A DNA stretch of 64,000 nucleotides, from contig NZ_CP095053.1 in NCBI RefSeq assembly GCF_022921095.1, positions 1,654,501 to 1,718,500 on the forward strand. Reading direction: 5' to 3'. A program made the position numbers and the translations under genes. Below are positions 62,153 through 64,000 of the stretch, in pieces (position 1 is the stretch's first letter; each line of letters opens with the position of its first letter). This DNA is from Hymenobacter aerilatus (GTDB taxonomy: Bacteria > Bacteroidota > Bacteroidia > Cytophagales > Hymenobacteraceae). Under the pieces are notes generated by a model. The model had not been told where the DNA came from and ran no database searches. It was given only the letters and a program-made list of their open reading frames with translations.

Positions 62153-62818
62153 ATGTCGTTTGCGCCTACCTTGCTTACTGCTACTGCTGCCTTTGTGCGC
62201 GAAAAATTCCTGCACGAAGGCTCCGGCCACGACTGGGCGCACATTGAGCGCGTTTGGCGCACCACACAGGCACTGTCGCGCCAAACGCCCGGCGCCGACG
62301 CTACTATTGCTGAGCTGGGCGCCCTGCTGCACGATATTGCCGATTGGAAGTTCCACGGCGGCGATGAGGAAGCCGGCCCCCGTGCTGCCCGCACGTGGCT
62401 GCGTAGCCAGGGGGTAGGCGAGGAGGTGATAGCGCCCGTCGAAACCATCATCCGCGAAATCAGCTTCAAGGGGCTGGGCGTGCCTACCCCCATGAGCACC
62501 CTGGAAGGCGCCCTGGTGCAGGATGCCGACCGCCTCGATGCCATCGGGGCCATTGGCGTGGCGCGGGCCTTTGCCTATGGTGGCCACAAAGGCCGCCTGC
62601 TACACGACCCCGCCGTGCCGCCTGTGCAGCACGATTCCTTTGAGAGCTACAAGAAAAACGACGCTCCTACCATCAACCACTTCTACGAGAAGCTGCTGCA
62701 CCTGCGGGAGCGGCTGAACACCCCCGCCGCGAAGCGCGTAGCCGAGGGTAGGCAGCGGTTTATGGAAGAGTTTCTGACGCAGTTCCTGCGGGAGTGGGAG
62801 GGAGAGGATGTGGGGTAG
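62153..62818 (+). CDS. HD domain phosphohydrolase
   Basis: 221-aa metal-dependent phosphohydrolase. HD motif residues in order: GHDWAHIERV (His), LGALLHDIADW (His-Asp), then a final Asp in QDADRLDAIGAIGVARAF. This matches the YedJ-type HD superfamily. The second half is helical with KLLHLRERLNTPAAKRVAEG. Substrate unknown; many such proteins act on nucleotides. ATG 62153 with a TAnnTTTG-like site upstream. Confidence 0.9.
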   Translation: MSFAPTLLTATAAFVREKFLHEGSGHDWAHIERVWRTTQALSRQTPGADATIAELGALLHDIADWKFHGGDEEAGPRAARTWLRSQGVGEEVIAPVETIIREISFKGLGVPTPMSTLEGALVQDADRLDAIGAIGVARAFAYGGHKGRLLHDPAVPPVQHDSFESYKKNDAPTINHFYEKLLHLRERLNTPAAKRVAEGRQRFMEEFLTQFLREWEGEDVG

Positions 62819-62898
62819 GGAATACAGACATCTGCTGTTGACGAGACCTCTTTATTAGGAAAGTATACAGCAGGATTCAAATACTTTGGTTTAGGTAC

Positions 62899-63066
62899 AT
62901 GCGCCTATTCATGGTCTGTTTCTTGTCTGCCCTATTGCTGTTTGCTCTTTTGGGAGCAGCAGGACAGGATCTACCTATTAGATACGCGGCGTTTTGGCTC
63001 GCTATGCTTTGGCCGATATGGGTGCCTATTCTTTTGCTTGTAGCCGTAGTGAGGCTGCTACGGTAG
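62899..63066 (+). CDS. Putative 55-aa two-helix membrane protein
   Basis: ATG at 62899 to TAG at 63066. Two hydrophobic helices, MRLFMVCFLSALLLFALLGA and FWLAMLWPIWVPILLLVAVV, joined by GQDLPIRYAA, with RLLR at the C-terminus. The frame is short, so it is a weak call, but the pattern of a hydrophobic hairpin with flanking Arg fits a small membrane protein. No family recognised. Confidence 0.5.
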   Translation: MRLFMVCFLSALLLFALLGAAGQDLPIRYAAFWLAMLWPIWVPILLLVAVVRLLR

Positions 63067-63153
63067 GAATAGCAAAAAGTAGAGCTTATTAGTTTTACGC
63101 TCCTATATCAAAGACCCCGGCCCGGCTTTTGCGCACGCCCTGCGCAACCTGCC

Positions 63154-63161
63154 TACCTTTG
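63154..63161 (+). promoter_or_regulatory. Candidate promoter of the small lipoprotein gene
   Basis: TACCTTTG with TTTG 22 bp upstream (63128-63131) fits the Bacteroidota promoter. It lies only 4 bp before the ATG at 63166, so either the message is leaderless or the true start is different. Confidence 0.5.
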
Positions 63162-63165
63162 CTGC

Positions 63166-63408
63166 ATGACGCTTCGCTACCCCTTCTCACGCCTGTATCT
63201 CCTGTTACTTGTGCTGCTGCTGGCCGCCGGCTGCCGCACGTGTCCCATTGCTTCCTGCCACACCCGCAAGGTGCATATGCACGACGGCGCCAAGTACCGC
63301 GGGCAGCCGCTGTGGAAGAAACAAAACCCCGCCATTGGCGAGAAAATCAAGTGGCACCGGCAAGAAAAAGGTAAGCATAAAGCCGATAAGAGCAAGCCGT
63401 TGAAGTAG
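63166..63408 (+). CDS. Small lipoprotein, family unknown
   Basis: 80 aa. A signal peptide with lipobox ([11 protein letters not shown]) precedes a short mature part of about 55 residues that is Lys/His-rich: [20 protein letters not shown] and [20 protein letters not shown]. Two more cysteines (CPIASC) form a possible metal or disulfide pair. I know of no function. It lies 128 bp upstream of gyrA on the same strand. Confidence 0.75.
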   Translation: MTLRYPFSRLYLLLLVLLLAAGCRTCPIASCHTRKVHMHDGAKYRGQPLWKKQNPAIGEKIKWHRQEKGKHKADKSKPLK

Positions 63409-63488
63409 GCTGCCAAAAGCCCGCCAAGCAAGGAAAAATGGCCTTTTTTTCGTATCTTGCAGGCTTAACGCAGTACACATTCACCGGT

Positions 63489-63520
63489 GCCGGCGCGGCC
63501 TCTCAAGGGCCTGCGCCGGC
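63489..63520 (+). promoter_or_regulatory. GC-rich leader hairpin before gyrA
   Basis: Arms GCCGGCGC and GCGCCGGC with an inner GGCC/GGCC pairing, 17 bp before the gyrA ATG. No T-run follows, so it may affect translation or message stability rather than stop transcription. Confidence 0.5.
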
Positions 63521-63536
63521 CGACTTTGTTCTCTTA

Positions 63537-64000
63537 TGGCGGAAGGCGAAAAGATCATTCCGATTAACATTGAAGACGAGATGCGTGGCGCCTACATCGA
63601 CTACTCGATGTCGGTTATCATCTCCCGGGCTCTGCCCGATGTTCGCGACGGCCTGAAGCCCGTGCACCGCCGCGTGCTCTACGGTATGTCGGAGCTGGGC
63701 GTTTCCTACAACAAATCCTACAAGAAATCGGCCCGTATTGTGGGCGAGGTGCTGGGTAAGTACCACCCGCACGGCGACTCCTCCGTGTACGACACCATGG
63801 TGCGCATGGCCCAGGACTGGAGCCTGCGCTACCCGCTGGTAGATGGCCAGGGTAACTTCGGTTCCGTGGACGGCGACTCGGCGGCGGCCATGCGCTACAC
63901 CGAGGCCCGCCTCAAGCGCCTGTCCGATGAACTGCTGGGCGACCTGGACAAGGATACCGTGGACTTCCAGCCCAACTTCGACGACTCCCTGGAGGAGCCG
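63537..64000 (+). CDS. gyrA: DNA gyrase subunit A, N-terminal part (cut by window end)
   Basis: Breaks and reseals DNA in the gyrase tetramer that puts in negative supercoils. The 154 residues seen start [20 protein letters not shown], then [29 protein letters not shown], and the quinolone-determining stretch [20 protein letters not shown], followed by [20 protein letters not shown], whose RYTEA carries the active Tyr. The Ser and Asp positions that change in quinolone-resistant strains are wild type here (GDSSVYD). ATG at 63537 after a GC-rich leader hairpin. Confidence 0.97.

Noticed and set aside
62032..62247. Plus-strand frame before the HD gene
   Set aside because: Overlaps the HD gene start in another frame, Cys-rich without pattern; not a gene.

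Overview
This 64 kb window looks like chromosome of a Bacteroidota bacterium, most likely a Hymenobacter or close relative (Cytophagales, Hymenobacteraceae). Reasons: GC-rich coding DNA; promoters of the Bacteroidota type (TTTG then TAnnTTTG about 20 bp later, clearest in front of the tRNA gene); few recognisable Shine-Dalgarno sites; and typical family content (GH92 mannosidases, BamA/TamA-type lipoprotein, DUF349, DUF1015, DUF2911, DUF4259, fused E1 dehydrogenase, TonB-less TolC/adaptor pair). The genus call is inference from protein style, not a database result.

Layout. 0-3 kb: end of pcm, an exopolysaccharide sugar transferase, an AT-rich secreted orphan and riboflavin synthase. 3.1-13.1 kb: a minus-strand mannose/mannan block with two GH92 mannosidases, a sugar porter, a DeoR regulator and a mannose-6-phosphate isomerase fused to a kinase-like domain. 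13.3-37.2 kb: housekeeping and envelope genes (PAP2 phosphatase, hemF, fused E1 dehydrogenase, BamA-like protein, TrmH methyltransferase, an ECF sigma/anti-sigma/outer-membrane module, oxidoreductases, OmpA, tryptophan dioxygenase). A cobalamin riboswitch at 27.0-27.2 kb points at an acyl-CoA thioesterase, which is unexpected. 37.3-51.5 kb: sdaAB, TolC plus efflux adaptor, gpsA, an MFS carrier, Maf, DUF1015, a WecE-like aminotransferase, pdxH, YqgE, DUF349.

51.7-58.6 kb is an integrated genetic island. It starts in the 3' end of tRNA-Thr(TGT), ends in a second copy of that tRNA 3' end together with its terminator, and carries a tyrosine integrase beside the right end. Its cargo is a DUF389 membrane protein, a small secreted protein, a multi-pass membrane protein, a lipoprotein and a large outer-membrane-like protein, none of known function. 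The integrase reading frame is broken twice, so the island is probably fixed in place.

58.8-64 kb: two convergent RsbQ-like hydrolases separated by five perfect 17-bp repeats, an AT-rich stretch with a VbhA-like small protein and tiny membrane proteins, an HD-domain hydrolase, and the start of gyrA.

Scattered through the gaps are long imperfect palindromes that begin GTCATCCTGAGC or GTCATTCCGAGC. Together with an apparent excess of the hexamer GGTAGG/CCTACC, they are the main repeat signals of the window.
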